A stretch of 21,045 nt of DNA from JBHHYN01 sp046757565 (lineage in GTDB: Bacteria > Pseudomonadota > Gammaproteobacteria > Eutrophobiales > Eutrophobiaceae): NCBI GenBank assembly GCA_046757565.1, contig JBHHYN010000041.1, forward strand, positions 1 through 21,045. The letters run 5' to 3'. The translations under genes and the position numbers were made by a program. The notes below the pieces were generated by a model. It was given only the letters and a program-made list of their open reading frames with translations, had not been told where the DNA came from and made no database searches. Each line of letters begins with the position of its first letter. Position 1 is the first letter of the stretch. This document shows, piece after piece, positions 7,209-16,842 of this stretch.

Positions 7209-8663
7209 TTAATGTACCGTCAATGCCGTGATAGTAGGTGAATTCATTTTTATATCGCGGTGGAATCCCCTGACCAGCAGGATATATTCGCCGTCCCCGG
7301 CCAGTCCCAGATCCTTTGCTACCTGTCTGGCGAGTTGATTCGGATTGATGCTTCCTGCTTTTTCCGAATGGATCGGGATGACGCTCCATAACAGGGCCAT
7401 ACGCCGGCACACCCCCGCATCACTGGTTATTGCCACGACCGGTGCGGCAGGCCGTGCGGAGACCATGGTCGCCGCTGACATGCCGCTGTGGGACATCACC
7501 ATCACGGCCTTGACGCCCAGATCATAGGCCATCTTGTTCACCGCATTGGCCGTGGCATCCCAAATCGGTGTAGGGGTTTGTTGTTGAGGTTGCAGTTCCG
7601 CCGCATAGGCATTGCTCTTCCAGAGATGGGCCTCTGTTTGACGCACGATACGATCCATAATTTTGACCGCTTCAACGGGGAATGCACCTGTGGCGGTTTC
7701 GGCGGACAACATTACGGCATCGGTGCCCTGGCTTACGGCATGGGATATATCGGTAACCTCGGCACGGGTGGGCCGGGAGTTTTCGATCATCGACTCCAGC
7801 ATCTGGGTGGCGACGATGACCGGTTTGAATTTTTGCCGGGCCCGTGTGATGAGTTGGCTCTGGGCGATGGGGACCTCCTCCGGTTGCAGTTCCACCCCCA
7901 GGTCACCACGGGCCACCATGATGCCATCGGCTGCCTGCAGGATGGCATTCGCCTGTTGCAGCGCTTCGGTTTTTTCAATTTTGGCAATGATCGCTGCTTT
8001 GCCCCCGGCCTCCTGGATTAGGCCCTGTAACTGTTTAATATCCGCTGCCTGGCGAACAAAAGAGAGCGCCAGGTAATCGACGCCCAAATCCAGGGCAAAA
8101 CGGGCATCCTCCCTGTCTTTATCCGTCAGGGATGGTGCGGAAACCCGTACCCCGGGCAGGTTGATCCCTTTGTGGTCCCTGAGGACGCCACCATGCAGGA
8201 CTCTGCAGGTGATCTCCGTTCCCTTGACGGCTTCCACCCTGAGCTCCATGATGCCGTCGTTGAGCAGGATCCGGTCTCCATGCTTTACATCATCGGCCAG
8301 GGAGCGGTATTGCGAAGGGATAAGACCCGCTTCACCTGGAATATCCCGTGTCGTCACAACCACCTGTGTCTCCCGTTCCAGCATGATTTCTCCCTCTATG
8401 AATCTGCCGGTGCGGATTTTGGGGCCACACAGATCCGCCAGCACGGCAACGGGTTCATCAAGCCCGGTGCTGATATTGCGAATATGGGAGAAGACGGCCC
8501 GATGGGAGTCATGATCACCGTGGGACATATTGAGCCGGAAGACATTGACACCGGCCATGATGAGTTCCCTTATCGTTTCCGGGTCACAGGAGGCGGGACC
8601 GACTGTGGCGACTATCTTGGTACGGCGTTTTTTAAGCAGATCGACTTGCGTGATAATCGGCAT
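7209..8663 (-). CDS. pyk: Pyruvate kinase
   Basis: This cytoplasmic enzyme transfers phosphate from phosphoenolpyruvate to ADP, the last step of glycolysis. Its 484 residues match the normal length. Motifs in order: TKIVATVGPAS at the N-terminus, RLNMSHGD (nucleotide and K+ binding), LADLCGPKIRTG, the active-site IIAKIEKTEAL, DGIMVARGDLGVEL, and MLSAETATGAFPVEAV, followed by the allosteric C-terminal domain (VMVMSHSGMSA, PVVAITSDAGVCRRMALLWSV). All expected catalytic residues are present. The start is ATG, with a weak Shine-Dalgarno candidate (GGGATA) just upstream. The gene stands alone, convergent with the reductase unit and divergent from the GGDEF/EAL gene, so it is probably transcribed on its own. 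By length and motifs it is closer to PykA-type enzymes, but this was not resolved. Confidence 0.97.
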   Translation of the reverse strand: MPIITQVDLLKKRRTKIVATVGPASCDPETIRELIMAGVNVFRLNMSHGDHDSHRAVFSHIRNISTGLDEPVAVLADLCGPKIRTGRFIEGEIMLERETQVVVTTRDIPGEAGLIPSQYRSLADDVKHGDRILLNDGIMELRVEAVKGTEITCRVLHGGVLRDHKGINLPGVRVSAPSLTDKDREDARFALDLGVDYLALSFVRQAADIKQLQGLIQEAGGKAAIIAKIEKTEALQQANAILQAADGIMVARGDLGVELQPEEVPIAQSQLITRARQKFKPVIVATQMLESMIENSRPTRAEVTDISHAVSQGTDAVMLSAETATGAFPVEAVKIMDRIVRQTEAHLWKSNAYAAELQPQQQTPTPIWDATANAVNKMAYDLGVKAVMVMSHSGMSAATMVSARPAAPVVAITSDAGVCRRMALLWSVIPIHSEKAGSINPNQLARQVAKDLGLAGDGEYILLVRGFHRDIKMNSPTITALTVH

Positions 8664-9112
8664 TGAGGTATCCCGTTACGATTCAAAGGGTGGCTGGGGC
8701 TAAACCAGTGCGATTCATGATCATAAGCCTGGATGCACCCAGGTGGTTGTGGATCGGCAACTCTTTGCGGGCCAGGCCGGACAGACGCCCATGAACGCTG
8801 CGTTCTTCCGGGCGGGCCTTGTTCATTTAGCGCAAAAAAATTGACGTATGGCCGGCGAGCAGCCGGATTCGTATTAAGGTCCTGAGTATTATTAAATTTA
8901 ATTTCCATATTAAAGAATAGGTTAGGCCAGTGCGGCAACTATTGGATTAAATATTGCTCTAATTTATGCCGATACAAAAACCGGTTTTTCGCATTTCCTT
9001 TAGCTACACTCAACAGGCGGACGATACTATTAGGCAGGAGATCCCGCTGCAATGCAATATTGCAATGGTAGGACTGCCGGCCGCCGAATAATAACGGGAC
9101 TGGACTGTCGTA
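8664..9112. other. 449-bp divergent intergenic region (pyk / GGDEF-EAL)
   Basis: No gene is credible here; a 108-residue minus-strand frame overlapping the pyk start has no recognisable content. The region should carry promoters in both directions, but I found no convincing -35/-10 pair. A hairpin CCTGG-ATGCAC-CCAGG lies at 8728-8743 in the presumed pyk leader. The stretch at about 8880-8930 is AT-rich. The palindrome at 9053-9064 is listed separately. Confidence 0.6.
9053..9064. promoter_or_regulatory. 12-bp palindrome upstream of the GGDEF/EAL gene
   Basis: TGCAATATTGCA is a perfect palindrome ending 48 bp before the GTG start. It is a possible operator for the cyclic-di-GMP gene. The regulator is unknown. 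Confidence 0.35.
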
Positions 9113-12100
9113 GTGGATCTGGAATCGGAACAAGGCAATCAATTCAAACAGGTAACGGAGTTTCCCAGGTTATTTCGGGATATCTTCGAGAATACCCATG
9201 AGTGCGTTTCCCGTGTCGATTCCCGGGGCTGTTATCTGAGCGTCAATCAGTCCTATGCCCGCACCTGTGGCTATGAGCCACAGGAGATGATCGGCATGGA
9301 CTGGAGAGAAACAGTTTATCCACCGGACCGCCCTGTTCTCGCAACCACTTGTCAGAAAATGCTTGAGGGAGGCCGCGCCGAAGCTGAAGTACGGGGTCTG
9401 CGCAAGAACGGGACGGTATTCTCCCAGCATGTTGTATTGGTCAAGGGTCTGGAATCCAGTTCTCCCGGCGCCAGCTATTACTGCTTCATGAAGGATATCA
9501 CCGAGCAAAGCCTGGCGCGGCTGGATGAACTGCAAAAGATACGGGAAACTCCCCGATCCGGCAACACGAAGTACCAGGAACTGATCCGGGACATCGACGC
9601 CATTGTCTGGGAGGCGCGAGTGCCGGATCTGCAGTTTACCTTCGTCAGTGAGGCCGCGGAAAAAATACTTGGATACCCTGTGGAGGAGTGGTACCAACCC
9701 GGTTTCTGGTTGAGCAAGCTCTACCCTGAGGACCGTGATGAGACCTATGCGTACTGTGCGCAGCTTACCGAACGCGGGCAGGATCACGAACTGGAATACC
9801 GTATGGTCGCGGCCGAGGGATCGACAGTCTGGCTGCATGACGTTGTTCATGTGGTCACGGATGCAGCAAACCGGCCGGTGACGTTACGGGGCGTGATGGT
9901 TGATGTCAGTGATCTGATCCGGGCCCGGGATGAGATTCGCGCCCAGGAACAACGCATCCACATGATCGCCGATGCCTTGCCGGCCTCCGTCTCCTATATC
10001 GATCAGCAACTGCGTTATCAATTCAACAATGCCCGGTTTTACAGTGAATTTATGGATTCTCCTCCTCATGACATCAGCAAAACCCTGGATGAAATTATCG
10101 GTGCAGAAAATTTCAGTAAAATCAAAAATCATATCGATACGGCCTTTTCCGGGGAAATGGCCAATCTGGAATTTGAACGTGTCAACGCTGCCGGCAAGCG
10201 GGCCGTCTATGATGTGACCTATCTCCCGGACAAGGTCAACGGAGAGGTCATTGGTGTATATATCGTAAGCAACGACATCACCGAGCGGAAAAACACCGAG
10301 TCGGCGTTGAGGAAGACGAACCGTGCGCTCAGGGTGTTAAGCGACTGTAGCGATGCATTGGTCAGGATAAAGGATGAACAGGAATTACTGCAATCAGTGT
10401 GCGGGTTAATCGTCGATTCAGGCGGTTACCGGTTTGCATGGGTGGGATTTGCGAGCCAGACGCAGGAGAAACTTATTACACCGGTTGCCCATGAAGGTTT
10501 TGAGGACGGTTATCTTCAGAAAATGCGGTGTGTCTGGCCGGATGAAAAGTGTGGCAAGGGACCGGCAGGCACAGCAATCCGTAGCGGCAGGGCTTCTGTA
10601 GTGCGTAACGTGAAAGACGATCCGGATTTTATTCCGTGGCGTGACGAGGCGCTGAAACGCGGTTATGCGTCATGCCTCGCCCTGCCGCTTAATTCAGGCG
10701 CTTCCATATTTGGGTTGCTGGCGATCTACGCGCCTGAGGTCGATGCCTTTGACCAGGAAGAATTGGCATTGCTGGAGCGGCTTGCGGACAATCTCGCCTT
10801 CGGGATTCACGCCATCCGCATGGGGAAGAAGCGGGAAGTCTCTGAAAATATACTTGCCCTGGAACATTATGCTTTTCAATTGATTGACTCCAACCTGCCG
10901 CTGGAAAAATTGCTGGACTCCCTGGTGCAAAAGATTGAGTCATATCTGAGCGATACTTGTTGTTCGATCCTGTTGCTGGATGAGGAGGGCAGACGCCTGT
11001 ATCACGGCGCTGCATCCGGTCTCAACAGGGACTATGTCGCCGCCATCGACGGCGTTGACATCGGTGCCTGCGCAGGTTCATGCGGGACGGCGGTCTATCG
11101 TAAGGAGCGGGTCATCGTCACGGACATCAGCACGGATCCCTTGTGGCGGGACTATCGTGAAGTGGCCCTGAAATATGGATTGCGCGCCTGCCATTCCACT
11201 CCGATACGGGGTCCCGATGGCAAAACTTTAGGGACCTTCGCGAACTATTACCACACCGTCAGGGCCCCCGATCAGGATGAATTACAACTGGTTGACCGCA
11301 TGGCCCACATCATCGGCGGCGTGATAGAAAGTAAACGCGCCACCGATGCCATAAAAGCGAGTCAGGAGCGCTTCCAGTTGTTGAGCCTTGCCACCCATGA
11401 TGGCGTTTACGACTGGGACTTGAAGGCGGGCAAGGTATGGAAAAACGAGGCCTATCACCAGATGTTCGGGATCGATGAACACCCGGGCAGGGATGAACAA
11501 TGGCGGGGGTCAAACGTCCATCCTGATGATCGGGACCCGCTGATAAGAGGTCTGCGGGAAAAATTCGAGAACAAGGCCAGCCTGTGGACGGGTGAATACC
11601 GTTATCTACGTGCTGACGGCAGTTATGCCGATGTCCTGGATCGTGGTTACATCATTTACGATCACAACGGGGAGCCGGTTCGCATGATCGGTGCCATGAC
11701 CGATATAAGCCGTAGAAAGGAGGCGGAACTTGCAATCCAGGCAAGTGAAAAACGTTACCGGACGCTCTATGACGACTCCCCGTCCATGTTTCTCACCCTG
11801 AATACGGACGGTTACATCATGTCTGTTAACAAGTTCGGGGCGGACCATCTTGGTTACCAGGTCGATGAACTGCTGGGGCGATCAGTTCTGGATATCTGTG
11901 CTGCTGACGATAAAAAAACGATCGCGGACAAACTCATTGCCTGTGTCGGCGATCCGGAGGCCGTACAACGATGTGAAATACGGGCCTTGCATCGATACGG
12001 GGAGAATATCTGGATCCGCATTACACTCAGACTCATCCGTAGTACGAAGGACCATTTGAAGATTTTAGTGACTGGTGAGGATATATCCGAAACCCGGATA

Positions 12101-13402
12101 CTCTCCGAGCGACTTGAATATCAGGGGAAACATGATTCCCTGACGGGACTCATAAACCGGGTGGAGTTTGAGAGACGGCTACGCAGGATACTCGCATCCG
12201 ATGCCAACAGCGCCGAGCATGCATTGTGCTATCTGGACCTCGATCAATTCAAGGTGATTAACGATACCTGTGGTCATCTTGCCGGAGACGAGTTGATCCG
12301 GCAACTCGGCGAACTGTTCAGTGGTATTGTCCGTAAGCGGGACACTCTGGCGCGTCTCGGTGGTGACGAATTTGCCGTCATGATGGAAGATTGCGCGCTG
12401 GTACAGGCTACCCGCGTAGCCAAAGATTTACTCTATGCCGTGGAAAAATTCCGTTTCGTCTGGGAAGGCAAGCGTTTCAGCGTAGGGGTCAGCATCGGTG
12501 TAGTGCCGCTGAATGCCGGCGACGGCACGGTCAACGAGGTACTGAGTGTCGCGGATACGGCCTGTTATGCCGCCAAGGATGCCGGCCGTAATCGTATGCA
12601 TATCTATCATCCCAATGACAGTACGCTTTCCAAACGCCGGGGGGAGATGCGCTGGGTTGCGGAAATCAACCAGGCGCTGGAGGACAACCGTTTTCTCATT
12701 GCGGCGCAGGAGATCCGTTGCCTGGGAAGGGAACTGCCAAACCAAAAGGGTAAACATTATGAGATATTGTTGCGCATGCGGGATGCGCAGGGAAAAATAG
12801 TCCCTCCCGGTTCTTTCCTGCCTGCGGCGGAGCGCTATAACCTGTCAGTGAAACTCGATCGATGGGTTACCAGAACAGTTTTCAACTGGCTTGGCCATCA
12901 TTCCGGAGAACTGGATAATCTTGCCCTCTGTTCCATCAACCTCTCCGGACACTCTCTCGGTGATACGGATTTTCTGAATTTACTGCTCAACCAGTTCCAT
13001 CATGGTCACATCCCTCCGGGTAAAATTTGTTTTGAGATTACCGAAACCGCCGCAGTGGCCAACCTGGGCGATGCAATCCGGTTTATTCAGACGTTGAAGC
13101 ATATTGGATGCCGTTTTGCCCTGGATGATTTCGGAGCAGGCCTGTCATCATTTACCTATCTGAAAAATTTACCTGTGGATTATTTGAAAATCGACGGTTC
13201 ATTCGTGCGTGAAATGGACAAGAATCCCGTCGATCTGGCCATGGTGCGCTCAATCAATGATATAGGCAAAGTCATGGGGAAACAGACTATCGCCGAATTC
13301 GTCGAAAACCGGGAGATTATCCGGATCCTGGCTGAAATAGGCGTTGACTATGCGCAAGGATACGCCATCGGTATGCCAAATCTGCTTGATTTGGATAATT
13401 AA
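9113..13402 (+). CDS. Multi-sensor PAS/GAF diguanylate cyclase/phosphodiesterase (GGDEF-EAL)
   Basis: This large 1429-aa soluble sensor protein makes and/or degrades cyclic-di-GMP. Domains in order: three PAS (about 20-140, 155-275, 280-400), two GAF (about 405-570, 580-750), two more PAS (about 755-875, 876-1000), GGDEF (about 1005-1165) and EAL (about 1180-1425). PAS ends are marked by DITEQ, DVSDL, DITERKN, DISRRKE and DISET. The GGDEF motif is intact (1083-1087) and the inhibitory I-site RKRD (1074-1077) is at the expected five-residue spacing, so cyclase activity is plausible. In EAL the first motif reads EIL (E1217), with NLS, EITE, DDFGAG (D1338, D1339), LKIDGSF and AEFVE in place of AEGVE; the metal-binding acidic residues appear kept. 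No transmembrane segment or signal peptide is evident. GTG 9113 is the first start after an in-frame stop at 9092, but no clear Shine-Dalgarno is seen. The gene is monocistronic and ends 5 bp from convergent ssb. Confidence 0.95.
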   Translation: MDLESEQGNQFKQVTEFPRLFRDIFENTHECVSRVDSRGCYLSVNQSYARTCGYEPQEMIGMDWRETVYPPDRPVLATTCQKMLEGGRAEAEVRGLRKNGTVFSQHVVLVKGLESSSPGASYYCFMKDITEQSLARLDELQKIRETPRSGNTKYQELIRDIDAIVWEARVPDLQFTFVSEAAEKILGYPVEEWYQPGFWLSKLYPEDRDETYAYCAQLTERGQDHELEYRMVAAEGSTVWLHDVVHVVTDAANRPVTLRGVMVDVSDLIRARDEIRAQEQRIHMIADALPASVSYIDQQLRYQFNNARFYSEFMDSPPHDISKTLDEIIGAENFSKIKNHIDTAFSGEMANLEFERVNAAGKRAVYDVTYLPDKVNGEVIGVYIVSNDITERKNTESALRKTNRALRVLSDCSDALVRIKDEQELLQSVCGLIVDSGGYRFAWVGFASQTQEKLITPVAHEGFEDGYLQKMRCVWPDEKCGKGPAGTAIRSGRASVVRNVKDDPDFIPWRDEALKRGYASCLALPLNSGASIFGLLAIYAPEVDAFDQEELALLERLADNLAFGIHAIRMGKKREVSENILALEHYAFQLIDSNLPLEKLLDSLVQKIESYLSDTCCSILLLDEEGRRLYHGAASGLNRDYVAAIDGVDIGACAGSCGTAVYRKERVIVTDISTDPLWRDYREVALKYGLRACHSTPIRGPDGKTLGTFANYYHTVRAPDQDELQLVDRMAHIIGGVIESKRATDAIKASQERFQLLSLATHDGVYDWDLKAGKVWKNEAYHQMFGIDEHPGRDEQWRGSNVHPDDRDPLIRGLREKFENKASLWTGEYRYLRADGSYADVLDRGYIIYDHNGEPVRMIGAMTDISRRKEAELAIQASEKRYRTLYDDSPSMFLTLNTDGYIMSVNKFGADHLGYQVDELLGRSVLDICAADDKKTIADKLIACVGDPEAVQRCEIRALHRYGENIWIRITLRLIRSTKDHLKILVTGEDISETRILSERLEYQGKHDSLTGLINRVEFERRLRRILASDANSAEHALCYLDLDQFKVINDTCGHLAGDELIRQLGELFSGIVRKRDTLARLGGDEFAVMMEDCALVQATRVAKDLLYAVEKFRFVWEGKRFSVGVSIGVVPLNAGDGTVNEVLSVADTACYAAKDAGRNRMHIYHPNDSTLSKRRGEMRWVAEINQALEDNRFLIAAQEIRCLGRELPNQKGKHYEILLRMRDAQGKIVPPGSFLPAAERYNLSVKLDRWVTRTVFNWLGHHSGELDNLALCSINLSGHSLGDTDFLNLLLNQFHHGHIPPGKICFEITETAAVANLGDAIRFIQTLKHIGCRFALDDFGAGLSSFTYLKNLPVDYLKIDGSFVREMDKNPVDLAMVRSINDIGKVMGKQTIAEFVENREIIRILAEIGVDYAQGYAIGMPNLLDLDN

Positions 13403-13407
13403 CCGCT

Positions 13408-13860
13408 CTAAAAAGGGATATCGTCATCGACAAAGCCGTTATCGGCAGTGGTGGCGTTATTCGTTGGTGCAGGGGCTGGTTTCTCCGCTGATACTGATTC
13501 ACCCCGTTCTGGTGCGGCAACTCCGCGACCGCCAAGCATCTGCATCTCAGCGGCGACAATTTCCGTCGTGTAACGGTCATTGCCGTTTTTGTCCTGCCAT
13601 TTGCGCGTCTGCAAGCGTCCCTCAACATACACCTGCGATCCCTTATGCAGGTATTCACCGACGATCTCCGCCAGCCGTCCAAAGAATACCACTCGATGCC
13701 ATTCAGTACGGTCCTGTTTCTCTCCAGTGTCCTTGTCACGCCATGAATCGGTTGTGGCCAGACTGATATTCGCCACGGCAGCACCGGACGCCGTATAGCG
13801 GATGTCGGGATCATTGCCGAGATTGCCAACCAGAATGACTTTATTGATTCCCCTTGCCAT
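13408..13860 (-). CDS. ssb: Single-stranded DNA-binding protein
   Basis: SSB binds single-stranded DNA during replication, repair and recombination, normally as a homotetramer. The 150-aa protein has an OB-fold over about residues 1-110 (GINKVILVGNLGNDPDIRYT, WHRVVFFGRLAEIVGEYLHK, GSQVYVEGRLQTRKWQD). A Pro/Ala/Asn-rich linker follows and ends in the acidic tip DDDIPF, which recruits partner proteins. It is somewhat shorter than E. coli SSB (178 aa) because of the linker. Start ATG at 13860 follows a strong ribosome binding site. It is divergent from uvrA, the usual gammaproteobacterial order, and convergent with the GGDEF/EAL gene with only 5 bp between stops. Confidence 0.97.
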   Translation of the reverse strand: MARGINKVILVGNLGNDPDIRYTASGAAVANISLATTDSWRDKDTGEKQDRTEWHRVVFFGRLAEIVGEYLHKGSQVYVEGRLQTRKWQDKNGNDRYTTEIVAAEMQMLGGRGVAAPERGESVSAEKPAPAPTNNATTADNGFVDDDIPF

Positions 13861-13951
13861 AGTATCTCCTCCTTTAATGGTGATTCTCTTTGCGTCAAGA
13901 CGCCAAAAAATCTTATATTAGCAGTTTACAGTCGATTCGGCGAAAATATCT
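13861..13951. promoter_or_regulatory. ssb-uvrA divergent control region, no canonical LexA box
   Basis: These 91 bp must drive both genes. The plus strand contains no CTG triplet at all, so a CTG-N10-CAG SOS box is absent here. GCGTC-AA-GACGC at 13892-13903 is a perfect small inverted repeat and may be an operator. The AT-rich stretch CTTATATTA at about 13912-13920 could be part of the uvrA promoter. Confidence 0.5.
13866..13875 (-). promoter_or_regulatory. Strong ribosome binding site of ssb
   Basis: On the minus strand this reads AAAGGAGGAG, 5 bases before the ssb ATG. It is among the strongest Shine-Dalgarno sites in the window and fixes the ssb start. Confidence 0.85.
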
Positions 13952-16840
13952 ATGTATACAATCCGCATACGCGGGGCGCGCACTCACAATCTGCAAGGCA
14001 TTGACCTGGATCTCCCCAGGGACCGCCTGATTGTGATTACCGGTTTGTCCGGATCAGGTAAATCGTCACTGGCTTTCGATACCATCTATGCCGAGGGACA
14101 GCGGCGTTACGTCGAATCCCTGTCCGCCTATGCCCGGCAATTCCTGTCAATGATGGAAAAACCGGATGTCGACCATATCGAAGGTCTCTCCCCTGCAATT
14201 TCCATTGAGCAGAAGTCGACGTCGCATAACCCACGCTCCACGGTGGGGACGATCACCGAGATCTATGATTACCTGCGCCTGTTGTTCGCGCGGGTGGGTG
14301 AACCCCGCTGTCCGGACCACCATACCCAGCTGCATGCGCAGACCATCAGTCAGATGGTCGACCAGATCCTGGCGCGCACCGAAGGCGAACGTTTGATGTT
14401 ATTGGCCCCGGTTGTACAGGGGCGCAAAGGGGAACACCTGCAGGTGCTGGAAAAATTACGCAGTGAAGGATTCATCCGTGCACGCATTGATGGTGCGGTT
14501 GTCGAACTGGACCAGGCGCCGCCTCTGGATCTATATAAAAAACACAGCATTGAGGCAGTCGTCGATCGCTTCAAGGTGCGCGCAGATCTGCGTCTGCGTC
14601 TGGCGGAATCGCTGGAAACCACGGTCCGCCTGTCCGACGGACTGGCCGTAATCGCTTCCATGGATGAAGGGGGATCGGCGGATCTTGTTTTTTCTGCCCG
14701 ATTCGCCTGCACTATCTGCGGTTACAGCCTGAGTGAACTCGAACCCCGGCTGTTCTCCTTCAATAATCCGGTGGGCGCCTGTGAGCAGTGCGACGGGCTC
14801 GGCATCATCCAGTTTTTTGATCCGGATCAGGTCGTGCAACATCCCGAATTGAGCCTTCCCGGCGGCGCTGTGCGCGGTTGGGATCGACGCAATGCCTATT
14901 ACTACCAGCTCATCAAGTCACTTGCCAAACACTATAAATTTAAAATTGATACGCCTTTTCAGGAACTGCCGCAGTCCATCAAAAATGCCCTCTTGTTTGG
15001 CAGCGGCACAGAGGCGATCGAATTTATCTACTTAAACAGCAGGCGTGGCTTTAAAAAACGCAAACACCCTTTTGAAGGGATTATTCCGAATATGCAGCGG
15101 CGCTACCGTGAGACGGATTCAGTGATGGTCCGTGAAGAACTGGCCAAATTCCAGAGTAGTAAACCCTGTCCCGCCTGTGACGGCAAGCGCCTGAACCGGG
15201 CCGCCCGACATGTCTTCATCAACGATTATGCCCTGCCCGATATCACTGCCATGTCCGTTTCGTTGGCGAGGGACTTATTCGGCGATCTCAGGGTTGAGGG
15301 CCGCAGGGGAGAAATCGCGGCCAGGATAGTAAAGGAAGTGAGTGAACGCCTGCAGTTTCTTGTCAATGTGGGGCTGGATTATCTCACCCTTGACCGCAGC
15401 GCCGAGACGTTATCTGGAGGTGAGGCGCAGCGCATTCGGCTGGCAAGCCAGATCGGCGCCGGGCTGGTGGGCGTGATGTATATCCTGGATGAGCCCTCTA
15501 TCGGTCTGCACCAACGGGACAATGCGCGCCTGTTGGAAACCCTGAGACATCTCAGGGACCTGGGGAATACGGTCATTGTCGTTGAACACGATGAAGAGGC
15601 CATTCATGCGGCCGATCATGTCGTGGATATGGGTCCGGGGCCCGGCGTCCATGGTGGTAATATTGTCGCGCAAGGGGCACCGGGTGTTATCGCATCGCAC
15701 CGGGATTCCCTGACGGGCCAGTATCTCTCCGGCAGACGGCGCATTGATGTGCCGGACAGCCGTACTCCCCTGGATCCGCTGCGCCTGATCAGGTTAAACG
15801 GGGCGAGGGGAAATAATTTAAAATCCATTAAAGTCGAATTCCCCGTTGGGTTAATGGTGTGTATTACCGGCGTTTCCGGCTCCGGTAAATCGACGCTGGT
15901 CAACGATACACTGTATCGAATTGCCGCCCGGGAATTGAACCGGAGCAGTGTCACGGCGGCGCCTTTTGATTCCATAGAGGGGCTTGAGCACCTAGATAAA
16001 GTTGTCGATATCGATCAAAGTCCTATCGGCCGGACCCCGCGTTCCAATCCTGCCACCTATACGGGTCTGTTTACGCCGATCCGTGAACTGTTTGCGGCAA
16101 CACAGGAGGCCCGTTCGCGTGGGTATAAACCCGGACGCTTTAGTTTTAATGTCAAGGGCGGGCGCTGCGAGGCCTGCCAGGGTGATGGCTTGATCAAAGT
16201 GGAAATGCATTTTCTTCCCGATATCTACGTGGTTTGCGATGTCTGCCGCGGCCGGCGCTATAACCGCGAAACCCTGGATATCCGCTATAAAGGCAGGAAT
16301 ATTCACGAAGCACTGGAAATGTCCGTGGAAGAAGCACGGGAATTTTTCGATGCCGTGCCGGTAATTGCCCGCAAATTGCAGACACTCATCGACGTGGGTC
16401 TTTCGTATATCAAACTGGGGCAGAATGCGACCACCCTGTCAGGCGGCGAGGCCCAACGGGTAAAACTGTCACGGGAACTATCGAAACGCGATACCGGCAA
16501 GACCCTGTATATCCTTGATGAACCCACCACGGGCCTGCATTTTCATGATATCAAACAATTACTCCAGGTCCTGCGCCGGCTACGCGATCACGGTAATACC
16601 ATCGTTATCATCGAACATAATCTGGATGTGATAAAAATCGCTGACTGGATCATCGACCTGGGGCCGGAAGGGGGTGATGGCGGTGGCGAGATCATCGCTG
16701 CCGGGACACCGGAACAACTCGCGCAACAGAAGCACTCTTATACCGGACAATTTCTGGCCCCGGTCCTGAAAAAACAGGCCGGTATCACAGTAAAAACCGA
16801 AGCTAATCCCAGGCAGCAGGAGTTGCTGAGTGAAGCGTGA
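13952..16840 (+). CDS. uvrA: UvrABC excinuclease subunit A
   Basis: UvrA is the damage-sensing ATPase that loads UvrB in nucleotide excision repair. At 962 aa it is slightly longer than the E. coli protein (940). It has the tandem ABC organisation. The first Walker A is GLSGSGKSS (31-39) with signature LSGGEAQRIRLASQ (from 487) and Walker B YILDEPSIGL. The second Walker A is GVSGSGKST (640-648) with signature LSGGEAQRVKLSREL and Walker B LYILDEPTTGL. Zinc ligands are visible: C253-x2-C256 with C277-x2-C280, and C739-x2-C742 with C762-x2-C765; a further CPAC motif lies near the first-ABC insertion. ATG 13952 gives the usual N-terminus (YTIRIRGARTHNLQGIDL), with only a weak Shine-Dalgarno. It is divergent from ssb. 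The stop is 2 bp before the second heptamer array. Confidence 0.98.
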   Translation: MYTIRIRGARTHNLQGIDLDLPRDRLIVITGLSGSGKSSLAFDTIYAEGQRRYVESLSAYARQFLSMMEKPDVDHIEGLSPAISIEQKSTSHNPRSTVGTITEIYDYLRLLFARVGEPRCPDHHTQLHAQTISQMVDQILARTEGERLMLLAPVVQGRKGEHLQVLEKLRSEGFIRARIDGAVVELDQAPPLDLYKKHSIEAVVDRFKVRADLRLRLAESLETTVRLSDGLAVIASMDEGGSADLVFSARFACTICGYSLSELEPRLFSFNNPVGACEQCDGLGIIQFFDPDQVVQHPELSLPGGAVRGWDRRNAYYYQLIKSLAKHYKFKIDTPFQELPQSIKNALLFGSGTEAIEFIYLNSRRGFKKRKHPFEGIIPNMQRRYRETDSVMVREELAKFQSSKPCPACDGKRLNRAARHVFINDYALPDITAMSVSLARDLFGDLRVEGRRGEIAARIVKEVSERLQFLVNVGLDYLTLDRSAETLSGGEAQRIRLASQIGAGLVGVMYILDEPSIGLHQRDNARLLETLRHLRDLGNTVIVVEHDEEAIHAADHVVDMGPGPGVHGGNIVAQGAPGVIASHRDSLTGQYLSGRRRIDVPDSRTPLDPLRLIRLNGARGNNLKSIKVEFPVGLMVCITGVSGSGKSTLVNDTLYRIAARELNRSSVTAAPFDSIEGLEHLDKVVDIDQSPIGRTPRSNPATYTGLFTPIRELFAATQEARSRGYKPGRFSFNVKGGRCEACQGDGLIKVEMHFLPDIYVVCDVCRGRRYNRETLDIRYKGRNIHEALEMSVEEAREFFDAVPVIARKLQTLIDVGLSYIKLGQNATTLSGGEAQRVKLSRELSKRDTGKTLYILDEPTTGLHFHDIKQLLQVLRRLRDHGNTIVIIEHNLDVIKIADWIIDLGPEGGDGGGEIIAAGTPEQLAQQKHSYTGQFLAPVLKKQAGITVKTEANPRQQELLSEA

Positions 16841-16842
16841 AC

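Noticed and set aside
8612..8938. 108-residue minus-strand frame overlapping the pyk start
   Set aside because: Out of frame with pyk, Pro/Arg-rich, and no recognisable content.
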